A stretch of 64,000 nucleotides of DNA, from contig NZ_LJHS01000008.1 in assembly GCF_001296045.1 (NCBI RefSeq), forward strand, positions 16,388 through 80,387, written 5' to 3'. Shown piece after piece: positions 45,797 through 55,302 of this stretch. The notes under the pieces are model-generated. The model did not search any database and was not told the DNA's origin. It saw only the letters and a program-made list of their open reading frames with translations. Positions within the stretch are counted from its first letter, which is position 1. Each line of letters begins with the position of its first letter. Made by a program: the position numbers and the translations under genes. This DNA comes from Rhizobium sp. AAP43. GTDB lineage: Bacteria > Pseudomonadota > Alphaproteobacteria > Rhizobiales > Rhizobiaceae.

Positions 45797-46456
45797 TCAG
45801 TCTGCCTCGACCCTGAGCGGGCGGAAACTCATCCGGTGCAGCGGGCAGGGGCCGTGGCTGGCAATCGCGCCGCGGTGACGTTCCGTGCCATAGCCGGCAT
45901 GCACTTCAAACCCGTAGTCACGATAGAGAAGCCCGGCCCGCGCCATCATCCGGTCGCGCATCACCTTGGCGATGATCGAGGCCGCTGCAATCGAGACGGA
46001 TCGTGCGTCCCCCTTGACCACCGCCTCGCCGCTGCAGGAAAGTCCTGGCGGGACGTCGCGTCCGTCGGCGAGGACATGATGCGCCCTGACTGGCAGTCCG
46101 GCAACGGCTCGCCGCATGGCATCAAGGCTCGCCTTGCGGATGTCGACCAGATCGATATGGCGCGGAGAGGACGAAGCAATCGAGACGGTTGCTGCCGCCA
46201 TGATCGCCTCGAAGAGAATTTCCCGCTGCTTCAGCGACAGTTTCTTCGAATCGTTCAGCCCTGCCGGTATGTTATCCGGATCGAGAATGACGGCTGCGGC
46301 CACGACCGGCCCCGCGAGTGGCCCACGCCCGGCCTCATCCGTGCCAGCGACAGGCCACATGCCCCGGTGCCTGGCGCGGGTCTCGATCGAAAAATCCGGG
46401 AGAAGCGGAAGGTCTGCGAAGAGGTCAGGAGAATCGGGTGGCGTGCGCGTTTTCAT
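45797..46456 (-). CDS. rnhB: Ribonuclease HII
   Basis: A 219-residue RNase HII that cleaves RNA in RNA-DNA hybrids and removes misincorporated ribonucleotides. The active-site acids are Asp40-Glu41 ([13 protein letters not shown]), Asp131 (VLADGRD), and a later Asp in KVMRDRMM. An N-terminal extension of about 30 residues precedes the core. Start ATG 46456 is used; an in-frame TTG at 46492 would add a Cys-rich leader (CACDFC). Confidence 0.93.
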   Translation of the reverse strand: MKTRTPPDSPDLFADLPLLPDFSIETRARHRGMWPVAGTDEAGRGPLAGPVVAAAVILDPDNIPAGLNDSKKLSLKQREILFEAIMAAATVSIASSSPRHIDLVDIRKASLDAMRRAVAGLPVRAHHVLADGRDVPPGLSCSGEAVVKGDARSVSIAAASIIAKVMRDRMMARAGLLYRDYGFEVHAGYGTERHRGAIASHGPCPLHRMSFRPLRVEAD

Positions 46457-46600
46457 GCGGCAGAAATCGCACGCGCACCCGACCTCCTGCAAGTCCCCGG
46501 TCCCTTTCGTCGGTGAAGTCGAAAGGGGCGGCTACCAGGGACTACATCCGGCGCGAGGCGGCGGATGACCGCGCCGGAATTGCTTTCTAGCGTGTCCGCT

Positions 46601-47758
46601 CTAGAGCAGTGACAACTGAACCCCACCGCTGTTCGGCGAAATGAACAGATCCTCGCGCAGATGCAGGCTCCGGCGCATCAGGCCAAGCCGTTTGGTCGCC
46701 ATCTCGAAGCGCCGGCTGATCTGCCATGCATAGGGGCCGGCCCCCTTCATCCGCTTTCCGAATTCGGCATCGTAATCCTTGCCGTCACGCATGGAGCGCA
46801 CCAGCGACATCACATGCCGATAGCGGTCCGGATAATGCTGCAGCAACCAGTCGCGAAACAGAGGGCTGACTTCGAGCGGCAGGCGCAGCAGGACATAGCT
46901 TGCCTCAGACGCCCCGGCCGCCTTGCCGGAATCCAGCACGCGCTCGATTTCGTGATCGTTCAAGGCCGGAATGACGGGCGCCATCATGATGGCGACGGGA
47001 ATACCGGCCTCAGACAGAGCCTTGATCGCCTCCAGTCGCTTCGTTGGTGTCGAGGCGCGCGGCTCCATCGTCCGGGCAAGCTTGCGGTCAAGCGTTGTCA
47101 CGGAAATACCGACCTTCACCAGGCCGCGTTCGGCCATGGATGTCAGGATGTCGACGTCGCGCAGGATGAGCGCCGACTTCGTTACGATGACGACTGGATG
47201 ATTGGCTTTATCCAGCACTTCCAGGATCTGCCGCATGATCCGCCATTCCCGCTCGATCGGCTGATACGGATCGGTATTGGTGCCGATTGCGATTGGTTTC
47301 ACCTTGTAGCCGGGCTTCGACAATTCGCGCTCCAGAAGCCGCGCAGCATCCGGTTTCGCAAACAGCTTTGCCTCAAAGTCGAGCCCGGCCGAAAGACCCA
47401 TATAGCTGTGTGTCGGGCGAGCGAAGCAGTAGATGCAGCCGTGCTCGCAGCCGCGATACGGGTTGATCGAGCGGTCGAAGGGAATATCGGGCGACTCGTT
47501 GCGGGTAATCACCGTACGCGGCTTCTCGACCTGCACCTCCGTCTTGAAGGGCGGCATGTCCTCCAGCATTTGCCAGCCATCATCAACGGCCACCCGCTCC
47601 AGCTTCTCGAACCGCCCGGCAGGATTGATGCCAGCCGCGCGGCCACGCCGCCGGTCAATATCGATCCGCATCCCGGAAGCATTCATCAGCGCATCGGCAA
47701 TATCTGCCGTATTGCCGGGCTGGAATGCAGCCTGGCTCACAAGAGACAGCTCGGTCAT
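46601..47758 (-). CDS. Radical SAM protein (PA0069/spore photoproduct lyase-like family)
   Basis: A 385-residue radical SAM enzyme: cluster motif C104-x3-C108-x2-C111 (RGCEHGCIYCFARPTHSYMG), then KPIAIGTNTDPYQP and an SVTTLD segment. The spacing and the NPYRGCEHGC-IYC context fit the PA0069 family, distantly related to spore photoproduct lyase. The reaction is unknown. It is next to rnhB (145-base gap), an arrangement seen in other rhizobia, which may suggest a DNA-related role. Confidence 0.9.
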   Translation of the reverse strand: MTELSLVSQAAFQPGNTADIADALMNASGMRIDIDRRRGRAAGINPAGRFEKLERVAVDDGWQMLEDMPPFKTEVQVEKPRTVITRNESPDIPFDRSINPYRGCEHGCIYCFARPTHSYMGLSAGLDFEAKLFAKPDAARLLERELSKPGYKVKPIAIGTNTDPYQPIEREWRIMRQILEVLDKANHPVVIVTKSALILRDVDILTSMAERGLVKVGISVTTLDRKLARTMEPRASTPTKRLEAIKALSEAGIPVAIMMAPVIPALNDHEIERVLDSGKAAGASEASYVLLRLPLEVSPLFRDWLLQHYPDRYRHVMSLVRSMRDGKDYDAEFGKRMKGAGPYAWQISRRFEMATKRLGLMRRSLHLREDLFISPNSGGVQLSLL

Positions 47759-47888
47759 GTGTTGGCTCCTCGCGGGATCGCGGCCCGCTCAATGACTATT
47801 TTCCTACCGCAGCAATGAGAACAATGCAAGAACAAACTTTGAGAATCTGCCGGTGGCAAAACTTTGTGCAATGCGATAGATGTAGGCA

Positions 47889-48410
47889 ATGTTGACCGTC
47901 ATCATGGAATGCCACGATCAGGAGCCCGAGCTCGCACAGACCTTGTCCGTGCTTGTAGCCGGTGCAGTCGAGGGTTTGGTGAGCGATGTCGTGGTTTTGG
48001 ACCATGGCTCGCAGGATGGATCGTCCCTAGTGGCAGATGCTGCCGGTTGCCGCTTTTATCAGCAATGGGACATGAAGGATGTGCTGGCGTCCGCGCGTGG
48101 CGAGTGGCTGTTGCTGATCGAACCGGGTGCGCGGCTGAGCCCTGGTTGGGTCGACGAAGTGGCAGAATATGTTGCGCTCAACAAGCAGCCGGCGCGTTTT
48201 TCGGAATCACGGCTTTATCGCCTGCCTTTTTATCGCCGGCTGACGCGCAGTCCGCCGCCGCTGGAGAACGGCCTGTTGATCCCCAAGCGCCAGGCGATGG
48301 GTCTCGCCGGACCCGGGCGTGAACTGCTGCAGCTGGCGCGTGGTGAAAAGCCGCGCCGTTTGGCGAGCGAGATCATCCCATCTTGGGTCGCCCGCGAAGC
48401 CCGCCGCTGA
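47889..48410 (+). CDS. Glycosyltransferase family 2-like short protein
   Basis: A 173-residue protein with the first half of a GT-A fold: LTVIMECHDQEPELAQTLSVLVAGAV, VVVLDHGSQDGS and ARGEWLLLIEPGARLSPGW, i.e. the nucleotide-binding strand, the D-x-x-S-x-D loop and the acceptor-side strand, with the acidic motif reading EPG. It is shorter than normal family 2 enzymes (over 220). No membrane segment is visible. The activity is uncertain. Confidence 0.75.
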   Translation: MLTVIMECHDQEPELAQTLSVLVAGAVEGLVSDVVVLDHGSQDGSSLVADAAGCRFYQQWDMKDVLASARGEWLLLIEPGARLSPGWVDEVAEYVALNKQPARFSESRLYRLPFYRRLTRSPPPLENGLLIPKRQAMGLAGPGRELLQLARGEKPRRLASEIIPSWVAREARR

Positions 48411-48424
48411 GGCCTCCCGGGCCG

Positions 48425-48970
48425 TTATGCCCCGCGCCGCAAATGTTCGTCGAGGCGAGGCATGATTTCCACGAAATTGCATGGCATGTGCCTGTAGTCG
48501 AGTTGCAACTTCAGGATCCCGTCCCAGGCATCCTTGCAGGCTCCGGGAGAGCCTGGCAGCACGAAGATAAAGGTTGAATTCGCAAGGCCAGCGGTTGCGC
48601 GGGACTGGATGGTCGAGGTGCCGATCTTGTCATAGGAGATCCGGTGAAAGACCTCCGAAAAGCCGTCCATTCGCTTCTCGAACAAGGGCTCCAGGGCCTC
48701 GGGCGTCACGTCGCGTCCGGTGAAGCCCGTGCCACCGGTGGTGATTACAACATCGATGGCCTCGTCCTTCGTCCACTGCTCCACCTGGTCACGGATGGCA
48801 GCCTTGTCGTCCTGCACGATGGCGCGCGCGACAAGCCTGTGACCGGCTTCTGCGATCCGGGCGACAAGCGTGTCGCCAGAGCGATCGTCCTCCAGGCGGC
48901 GCGTGTCAGAGACGGTCAGCACGGCAATGCCCACTGCGATGAAGGGGCGGCTTTCGTCGATCCGGCTCAT
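48425..48970 (-). CDS. moaB: Molybdenum cofactor biosynthesis protein B
   Basis: A 181-residue MoaB/MogA-family molybdopterin adenylyltransferase-like protein. Motifs: TVSDTRRLEDDRSGDTL, the TTGGTGFTGRDVTPEA phosphate-binding loop, and LPGSPGACKDAW. Its ATG overlaps the ispE stop by four bases on the minus strand, so the two are cotranscribed although their pathways are unrelated. Confidence 0.93.
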   Translation of the reverse strand: MSRIDESRPFIAVGIAVLTVSDTRRLEDDRSGDTLVARIAEAGHRLVARAIVQDDKAAIRDQVEQWTKDEAIDVVITTGGTGFTGRDVTPEALEPLFEKRMDGFSEVFHRISYDKIGTSTIQSRATAGLANSTFIFVLPGSPGACKDAWDGILKLQLDYRHMPCNFVEIMPRLDEHLRRGA

Positions 48971-49896
48971 GCTCCGTCTCCTTGCTCGTGCTCATGGGCA
49001 ACCGTGCGCGTGAGAAGCACATACCATTGTGGCCGGTAGGCCGATAGCGCCAGGGCTGCCTTCAACGCCGCCTGTTCGCTGTCATAGAGGCCGAAACAGG
49101 TGGCACCGGATCCGGACATGCCGGCAAAGACCGCCAGGCTTTCACGCAGCAGGCCGCAGGCTTCGGCGATTTCGGGCACCAGCGCTTCGGCCGGCGGCTG
49201 CAGGTCGTTGCGAAGCTGCGGGAAGACTGCGCGCCATGCTTCAGCATCGGGCGCGTCCGGCAGCTCCACCATCGGCGCATTGTCGCGCCGCTCCAGCCTT
49301 CGAAAGATCTCCGGCGTCGAAACCGGCATCAGCGGATTGAGCAGAACCATCGGAAAAGAGGGGAGGGCGACTGGCGTGATCGCCTCACCAATGCCCTGGG
49401 CTCTGAGGGGCAGGGCGTGAAGGCACATCGGCACATCGGCGCCAAGCGACAGGGCAAGTGCGGCCAGCGCCTCTGCGGGCAACTCCGCCTGCCAGAGCCG
49501 CAGGAGCCCGCGCAGGGTCGCCGCCGCATCGGCAGAGCCGCCGCCGATTCCGGCCGCCACCGGCAGGTTCTTCTCAAGCGTGATGGCAACGGGTGAAGAG
49601 GGCAATCCATGCTGATCAAGAACAGCGCGCAATCCATCACGCGCGCGGATCACCAGATTATCCTCAAGGTTTTCCTGGCCAAGCGAGAGAGAGCGGGCAA
49701 AGGGCCCCGAAAGGCGCAGGCTGTCGGCCTCGGCGGTCCGGAAGGTTAATTCATCGCCGTCTTCGGCAAAGCTCACCAGACTATCGAGCATATGATAGCC
49801 ATCTGCCCGGCGCCCGGTCACATGCAGCGCGAGGTTAACCTTGGCCCGTGCGGTCTCCTCGACCGGGGCTTTCGCCGGATCGTGGAGACCTTTCAT
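48967..49896 (-). CDS. ispE: 4-diphosphocytidyl-2-C-methyl-D-erythritol kinase
   Basis: A 309-residue GHMP kinase of the MEP isoprenoid pathway. Substrate/ATP motifs: ARAKVNLALHVTGRRADGYHML at the start, then the P-loop PVAAGIGGGSADAAA, and GMSGSGATCFGLY at the end. The start is ATG 49896, five bases from the stop of the TPR gene. It overlaps moaB at its 3' end. Confidence 0.95.
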   Translation of the reverse strand: MKGLHDPAKAPVEETARAKVNLALHVTGRRADGYHMLDSLVSFAEDGDELTFRTAEADSLRLSGPFARSLSLGQENLEDNLVIRARDGLRAVLDQHGLPSSPVAITLEKNLPVAAGIGGGSADAAATLRGLLRLWQAELPAEALAALALSLGADVPMCLHALPLRAQGIGEAITPVALPSFPMVLLNPLMPVSTPEIFRRLERRDNAPMVELPDAPDAEAWRAVFPQLRNDLQPPAEALVPEIAEACGLLRESLAVFAGMSGSGATCFGLYDSEQAALKAALALSAYRPQWYVLLTRTVAHEHEQGDGA

Positions 49897-49900
49897 CGGA

Positions 49901-51715
49901 TCAGGTCTTCTTGTCGTCTTTCTTCGGCGCGTCTGCCGGCTTCGGCTCGATCTTGGCGGCATCCGCCTCGAGCGGCGGCAGCCCCTTGTCGATCTTCGCC
50001 TGGATCTTCGGCACTTCCGTTTCTTCCGGCTCGGAGGCCAGCGCCCGCTTCCACTGGTAGGTGGCCTCAAGCTTGCGTCCAACGCGCCAATAGGCATCGC
50101 CGAGATGGTCGTTGATCGTCGCGTCGCCGGCCTTCAGCTCGATGGCGCGTTCGAGTTCGACGACCGCTTCATCGAAACGGCCGAGGCGGTAATAGGCCCA
50201 GCCGAGAGAATCGACGATGTAACCGTCGTCCGGACGAAGCTCGACAGCCTTTTTGATCATCTCCAAGCCTTGCTGGAGATTGCGATTCATATCGACCCAG
50301 GAATAGCCGAGATAGTTCAGCACCTGCGGCTGTTCGGGATTGAGCTCCAGCGCCTTGTTGAAGTCCGGCTCGGCCTTGTCCCACTTCTTCAGGCGCTCAT
50401 AGGCGATGCCGCGCTGGAAGAAGACGGACCAGTGATTGCGCACCGGCCGCGCGCCGATGATTTCCACCGCGCGATCGTAATTCTCCGCCATGGCGGCATA
50501 GTCCTTGGCATCGGAAAGCACGCTGCCATAGGCGAGATAGCTGCGAATATCCTGCGGGTCCGAGGCGATCAGGGCCTGGAGATGCTTGCGTGCCTCATCC
50601 ACCTTGCCGGTCAGGGCAAGCGTCAGGCCAAGCTGCAGCTCGGAAATTCGGCGCATCGGCGAGGCAGCCGGCACGTCGCGATAAAAGGCGATGGCCTTTT
50701 CCGGCTGCTCGGCCTTTTCGGCAATGCCGCCGAGCAGGATCAGCGTATCGGCCGCATCCTTGTCGAGGGCGCGCGACAGCTGGAGATAAAGCATCACCGT
50801 GTCTTCAGCACCTTCGCGATTGAGCGCGCCGCCGATAGAAAACAGCACCCCGGCTGCCCCTTGTGCGGCAGTCTTTACGGCAGGCTCAACCGTCTTGCCG
50901 GCCTCGATTGCCTGGCGCAGCGCATTGAATGGTGCGTAGTTGGTGATCATTTCGTCGCCGGCGGAAAGCGCATCGAGCGCCTTCTGCTTGTTGCCAGCAC
51001 CCGCTTCAAGCGTTGCCAGTGCCATCACGGCCCGGGCAAAGGTGTCAGGCGCGGTCGCGCCACCATTGCGATCGGTGATCGTGTCAGTCAATGCGCTGCG
51101 GGCCGTGTCGATGTCGCCGGCAGCTGCGGCCATGATGCCGAGATTGTAATTGCGGAAAATATCGTACCAGCCCGGTCCGTCGAGATCCTTGACCAGCGCC
51201 AGCGCTTCCTTCGACTTGCCATTACCAAAATTGGCCCAGGCAACGAGAAGCTGGTTCATCAGCCGGTCGAGATCATTCGGCCCCTGATACTTCAGCGAGG
51301 TCAGCGCGTCGTCATAGTCGCCGTCGCGGATCGCCTGAAAAGCCAGTGTCACCGAAGTCACGCGCTCGACCGCCGGATCCTTTTCCAGCGTTCGAGCAAT
51401 CTTGGCGCCTTCGTCGAACTCGCCATTCATCAGAAGGGTGATCATCAGCCGCTGCTGCAGTTCAAGCTCGTTCGGGGCAAGCTCCAATGCCTTGCGGTAA
51501 AAGCGCACCGCATTGCCATAGTCTCGATCGGCCTCGGCCGTGCGTGCGGCCAGATAAGCGCCGGCGAAGGAATCGACGGCGGTCAGATCGAAACTCTCTG
51601 CTTCTTCCGTTTTTCCGGCAGCAGCAGCGGCCAGCGCCACGGAGGTCTGCGCCACGCCAAGGAGCAAGACCAGGGCGGTTCCGGCGAGAATGCGAGAGAC
51701 GAGGCTTTGCCGCAT
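49901..51715 (-). CDS. Exported tetratricopeptide repeat protein
   Basis: A 604-residue periplasmic or membrane-associated protein: signal peptide (residues 1-30, ending ALAAAAAG), then about 10-12 TPR-like helical pairs. Clear units occur at about 55-85 (AVRFYRKALELAPNELELQQ), 405-470 and 485-555 (DEAVVELERAIELKAGDATINDHLGDAYW), and a Lys/Asp/Pro-rich tail follows. TPR arrays bind partner proteins. It lies upstream of ispE and downstream of the polyprenyl synthase gene, same direction; no specific partner can be named. Confidence 0.9.
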   Translation of the reverse strand: MRQSLVSRILAGTALVLLLGVAQTSVALAAAAAGKTEEAESFDLTAVDSFAGAYLAARTAEADRDYGNAVRFYRKALELAPNELELQQRLMITLLMNGEFDEGAKIARTLEKDPAVERVTSVTLAFQAIRDGDYDDALTSLKYQGPNDLDRLMNQLLVAWANFGNGKSKEALALVKDLDGPGWYDIFRNYNLGIMAAAAGDIDTARSALTDTITDRNGGATAPDTFARAVMALATLEAGAGNKQKALDALSAGDEMITNYAPFNALRQAIEAGKTVEPAVKTAAQGAAGVLFSIGGALNREGAEDTVMLYLQLSRALDKDAADTLILLGGIAEKAEQPEKAIAFYRDVPAASPMRRISELQLGLTLALTGKVDEARKHLQALIASDPQDIRSYLAYGSVLSDAKDYAAMAENYDRAVEIIGARPVRNHWSVFFQRGIAYERLKKWDKAEPDFNKALELNPEQPQVLNYLGYSWVDMNRNLQQGLEMIKKAVELRPDDGYIVDSLGWAYYRLGRFDEAVVELERAIELKAGDATINDHLGDAYWRVGRKLEATYQWKRALASEPEETEVPKIQAKIDKGLPPLEADAAKIEPKPADAPKKDDKKT

Positions 51716-51835
51716 GTAATTGGGCCTTTCAGGGACTGATGGCGAGCACGAGCGTCGCGCGCGCGGAAGCGCAATGATGATTCACCAGAGAATGGCTTTT
51801 TTGAAGCAGCCTCGCAAGACGATCGATATTCCTCG

Positions 51836-52852
51836 TCAGCTGACGCGCGAAATGCAGAAGTCGATCACATCGTTCAGCGCACTTTTCCAAGGTGAATTCG
51901 GCAGCGGCGCCAGGGCATCGCGCGCGATCGTCCCGTAATGTTGGGCCCGCTGGATGGTGTCGTTCAGTGCGCCGTATTTCCCGATCAGGACAAGCGCCCG
52001 CTCCAGCCGTTCGTCATCGCTCTGGCCGCCCTCGATCGACTGCTTCCAGAACTCCCGTTCCTCCGCCGTCCCGCGACGATAGGACAGGATGATCGGCAGC
52101 GTGATCTTGCCCTCGCGGAAATCGTCGCCGACATTCTTGCCGGTTTCAGCAGCCTTGCCGCCATAATCGAGCACGTCATCGACCAACTGGAAGGCAAGGC
52201 CGAGATTCATGCCATAGGATTTGAGCGCGCTGCGCGTGCCCTTGTCTGTGCCGGCTACGATCGGACCGACTTCGGCTGCGGCGGCAAAAAGGGCGGCGGT
52301 CTTGGCGCGGATGACGGCCAGATAGTCGTCCTCGGTCGTCTCCATGTTCTTGGCGACGGACAGCTGCAACACTTCGCCTTCCGCGATGACGCAGGCGGCG
52401 GTCGAGAGAACATCGAGCGCGTCGAGCGAGCCGACCTCAACCATCATCCGGAAAGCCTGACCGAGCAGGAAGTCGCCGACGAGAACGCTTGCCTGGTTGC
52501 CCCAGATGGTGCGCGCCGTCGATTTGCCGCGGCGAAGGTCGCTTTCGTCCACCACGTCGTCATGCAGAAGCGTTGCGGTGTGCATGAACTCGACCGAGGT
52601 CGCCAGCTTGATATGATGGTCACCCTCATAGCCGAACATCGCAGCCGTCGCGAGCGTCAGCATCGGACGCAGCCGCTTGCCGCCGGAGGAAATCAGGTGA
52701 TTGGCGACTTCCGGGATCATCTGCACATCCGACCCGGCCTTCGACAGGATCAGCTGGTTGACGCGCTCCATGCCGCTCTTTGTCAGGTCCACCAATGGCT
52801 TGACGGATGCCTGTTTGTTTTTGTTGTCTTCAAGCGGTATGACTACGCCCAA
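51836..52852 (-). CDS. ispB: Polyprenyl (octaprenyl/decaprenyl) diphosphate synthase
   Basis: A 338-residue trans-prenyltransferase making the ubiquinone side chain. Both Asp-rich motifs are present: LLHDDVVDESD and QLVDDVLDYGG. The GGKRLRPM motif is at about 58-65. The start is TTG 52852 (LGVVIPLEDNKNK), with AGGAG nine bases upstream, matching the rhizobial N-terminus. The product length (C40 or C50) cannot be set from sequence, though rhizobia normally use Q10. It is divergent from the DUF2007 gene. Confidence 0.93.
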   Translation of the reverse strand: MGVVIPLEDNKNKQASVKPLVDLTKSGMERVNQLILSKAGSDVQMIPEVANHLISSGGKRLRPMLTLATAAMFGYEGDHHIKLATSVEFMHTATLLHDDVVDESDLRRGKSTARTIWGNQASVLVGDFLLGQAFRMMVEVGSLDALDVLSTAACVIAEGEVLQLSVAKNMETTEDDYLAVIRAKTAALFAAAAEVGPIVAGTDKGTRSALKSYGMNLGLAFQLVDDVLDYGGKAAETGKNVGDDFREGKITLPIILSYRRGTAEEREFWKQSIEGGQSDDERLERALVLIGKYGALNDTIQRAQHYGTIARDALAPLPNSPWKSALNDVIDFCISRVS

Positions 52853-52960
52853 CGCACCGGACTCCTGTTCGAATTGGTGTCCGACCATAAAAAGCCGAGA
52901 CCGCAACGGCAAGGGGCGAATTGTCCCGCCGGGGCGCAGCCAGGGGATTTTCGGACCGAT

Positions 52961-53191
52961 ATGCACGAAATCATTCGCAGCAACGACGTCGTTCTTCTGT
53001 CCTTCGCCGAAAGCCTGATGCGTGACGCCGGAATCAGCGCCATGGTCGCAGACCAGTCGATGAGTATTCTCGAGGGATCGCTCGGCATGCTGCAGCGCCG
53101 TTTTCTGGTCGATTCCGATCGTGTCGATGAGGCGCGCCGTATCCTCAGTGATGCCGGCCTTGGCGCCGAGCTGCGCGATCGTGACGCCTGA
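52961..53191 (+). CDS. DUF2007 small protein
   Basis: A 76-residue protein starting MHEIIRSNDVVLLSFAESLMRDAGISAMVADQSMSILEGS. This is the DUF2007 pattern: a beta strand, a helix with the residue changes of a signalling adaptor, then FLVDSDRVDEARRILSDAG. In other bacteria these proteins are annotated as putative signal transducers. Its stop overlaps the following methyltransferase. Confidence 0.88.
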   Translation: MHEIIRSNDVVLLSFAESLMRDAGISAMVADQSMSILEGSLGMLQRRFLVDSDRVDEARRILSDAGLGAELRDRDA

Positions 53192-53993
53192 GGTTGCCGT
53201 GTCGTCGTCCGCCTTCCCCATCGCGCAGGAAACTGTAGACGCCTTTCACCGGGGCGCGTTCCATCTGGTCCAGCCAGTCGGTCGCGGTCATCGCGCCGGC
53301 ATGGATGCGATGATGCTGGCCTCGCTCGTGGTCGATGACCGGCCGGTGCGGATCGCCGATCTGGGGGCGGGTGCCGGTGCGGCCGGTCTTGCCGTCGCCA
53401 CGCGCCTGCCCAAGGCTTCGGTCGTGCTGGTCGAACGCTCCGCCGACATGGCCGAGTTCGCGCGAAAGAGCCTGGCGCTTAAGGAAAACGCCCATCTGGC
53501 CGGTCGCGCTGAAGTGATTGAAGGCGACGTGACGTTGACCGGCAGGGCCCGGGTGGCACAAGGCCTTCCCGACGATACTTTCCAGCATGTCATCATGAAC
53601 CCGCCCTTCAATGATCCGGGTGACCGCAAGACGCCGGACCAGCTGAAGGCGGAAGCCCATGCGATGACGGAAAACCTGTTCGACAGCTGGATCCGGACGG
53701 CCGGCGCAATCACACGGCCCGGCGGCCAGCTCTCGCTGATCGCCCGGCCACAATCGATTGCTGAAATCATCACGGCCTGTGGCCGGCGTTTCGGCGGGCT
53801 GGAGATCACCGCCATCCATCCACGTGAGGGCGAAAACGCCACCCGTATCCTGGTGACGGCAATCAAGGGCTCGCGTGCCAGGCTGCAACTGCGTGCACCG
53901 CTCCTCATGCACGACCGACCGGATAGTCACGCTTTTGCGCCTCTGGTTGACAGTCTGAACAATGGCCGAACGGGCTATTCCCGGTTGCGTTGA
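53181..53993 (+). CDS. SAM-dependent methyltransferase, TrmN6-like
   Basis: A 270-residue methyltransferase from GTG 53181 (TPEVAVSS), overlapping the DUF2007 stop. Motif I is DLGAGAGAAGLAVA; the amino-methylation motif is NPPFND; a HRGAFHLVQP segment near the start resembles tRNA1(Val) m6A37 methyltransferases. The substrate (tRNA or other nucleic acid) is inferred from the NPPF motif. An earlier GTG (53121) would overlap DUF2007 further and is less likely. Confidence 0.85.
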   Translation: MTPEVAVSSSAFPIAQETVDAFHRGAFHLVQPVGRGHRAGMDAMMLASLVVDDRPVRIADLGAGAGAAGLAVATRLPKASVVLVERSADMAEFARKSLALKENAHLAGRAEVIEGDVTLTGRARVAQGLPDDTFQHVIMNPPFNDPGDRKTPDQLKAEAHAMTENLFDSWIRTAGAITRPGGQLSLIARPQSIAEIITACGRRFGGLEITAIHPREGENATRILVTAIKGSRARLQLRAPLLMHDRPDSHAFAPLVDSLNNGRTGYSRLR

Positions 53994-54085
53994 GACCGTC
54001 TGATTTTTGCCGTCGACCTTGTGTTTGGTCCGCGGCTCCTTACATCTCGATCACGTTGGGTGATACCGAGGAGTTCGACACGGCA

Positions 54086-54949
54086 ATGGCAGATGTTTTG
54101 AAACGGCTGGTTCCGAAGCGCTTCCAGAAGAAGGGCGTGGTCATTCCCGTTGTGCGGCTGCATGGGCCGATCATGAGCGGTGGATCCAGGTTCCGGCCAG
54201 CCCTCAATCTCGCCACTGTCGCTGGTCAGCTGGAAAAGGCCTTCTCGATGAAGGAGAGCCCGGCGGTTGCCCTGTCGATCAATTCGCCCGGCGGATCGCC
54301 GGTTCAGTCGCGCATGATCTTTGATCGTATCCGTGCGCTTGCCGAGGAAAAGAACAAGCGCGTTCTGGTCTTTGTTGAGGATGTTGCTGCCTCGGGCGGT
54401 TACATGATCGCGATCGCTGGTGACGAGATCATTGCCGATGCCACCTCGATTGTCGGCTCGATCGGTGTCGTGTCCGGTGGCTTTGGTTTTCCCGAACTCT
54501 TGAAAAAGCTCGGCGTCGAGCGCCGTGTCTACACGTCCGGCGAAAACAAGGTGATCCTTGATCCCTTCCAGCCGGAGAAGGAAAGCGACATCGAATACCT
54601 GAAGACCCTGCAGGTCGAGATCCACCAGATCTTCATCGACATGGTCAAGGCCCGCCGCGGAACCGTGCTTGCTGACAATCCCGACCTCTTCTCCGGCCTC
54701 TTCTGGACGGGCAAGCGCGGTCTGGAACTCGGCCTTGTGGATCGGCTCGGCAATGTCCGGGACGAGGTGCGTACCCGCTACGGCAAGGACGCCCGGCTAG
54801 AGCTTGTCGGTGCGGCGAAGGGCCTGTTCGGCCGCCGCAGCCCGGGCATCGGCGCATTTGCCGGCGTCGACCAGATCGCGGCACAGGCGGTCGCGGGTCT
54901 TGCGGAGACCGTCGAAGAAAAGGCATTGTGGGGCCGCTACGGGCTCTGA
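54086..54949 (+). CDS. S49 family peptidase (small SppA-like)
   Basis: A 287-residue serine peptidase in the signal peptide peptidase A class. The catalytic dyad is visible: Ser103 in VAASGGYM and Lys155 in TSGENK, 52 residues apart as in B. subtilis SppA (Ser147/Lys199). The NSPGG oxyanion motif is at 66-70. Start ATG 54086; an earlier in-frame start at 53990 is not supported. No clear membrane anchor is visible, so it may be cytosolic or weakly membrane-bound. Confidence 0.92.
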   Translation: MADVLKRLVPKRFQKKGVVIPVVRLHGPIMSGGSRFRPALNLATVAGQLEKAFSMKESPAVALSINSPGGSPVQSRMIFDRIRALAEEKNKRVLVFVEDVAASGGYMIAIAGDEIIADATSIVGSIGVVSGGFGFPELLKKLGVERRVYTSGENKVILDPFQPEKESDIEYLKTLQVEIHQIFIDMVKARRGTVLADNPDLFSGLFWTGKRGLELGLVDRLGNVRDEVRTRYGKDARLELVGAAKGLFGRRSPGIGAFAGVDQIAAQAVAGLAETVEEKALWGRYGL

Positions 54950-54983
54950 GCCGGGCAAGAAAAGAGGCTGACGACGAGGGGAC

Positions 54984-55175
54984 ATGGCACAGCTGATATT
55001 CATGGGAATCCTGGTGGGCGGCGCTTGGCTGCTGTACCGCCGCTTCGTCTCCGATGCGGAAAAGCTTGCAGCCCGCAGACGCGCCGAAGAGAAGGAACAA
55101 GAGAACGACGCCGTCGGCACCCTGATCAAGGATGAGACAACCGGCGAATATCGCCTTCGGCGTGAAGACGACTGA
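54984..55175 (+). CDS. Small single-pass membrane protein, hypothetical
   Basis: A 63-residue protein: an N-terminal hydrophobic segment (LIFMGILVGGAWLLYRRF, about 4-21) and a charged C-terminal helix rich in Lys, Arg and Glu. It follows the S49 peptidase by 34 bases. The peptidase itself lacks an anchor, so this could be its membrane adaptor; that is a guess from adjacency. Confidence 0.7.
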   Translation: MAQLIFMGILVGGAWLLYRRFVSDAEKLAARRRAEEKEQENDAVGTLIKDETTGEYRLRREDD

Positions 55176-55302
55176 GTTTCGTGAGGCACAGTGCGCAGCT
55201 TGCACTTGAGTGAAACCTGTGGTGCCGCTAGGTATGCAAAATATCCTGGCGATTGAGGGGCTGATCTAGGCCCGTCGCGGACAAGGCTGGCTTGGGACGT
55301 TG

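Noticed and set aside
46456..46492. Cys-rich N-terminal extension of RNase HII (CACDFC) as a metal site
   Set aside because: It requires a TTG start without support; the core enzyme fits from ATG 46456 and the extension is probably untranslated.
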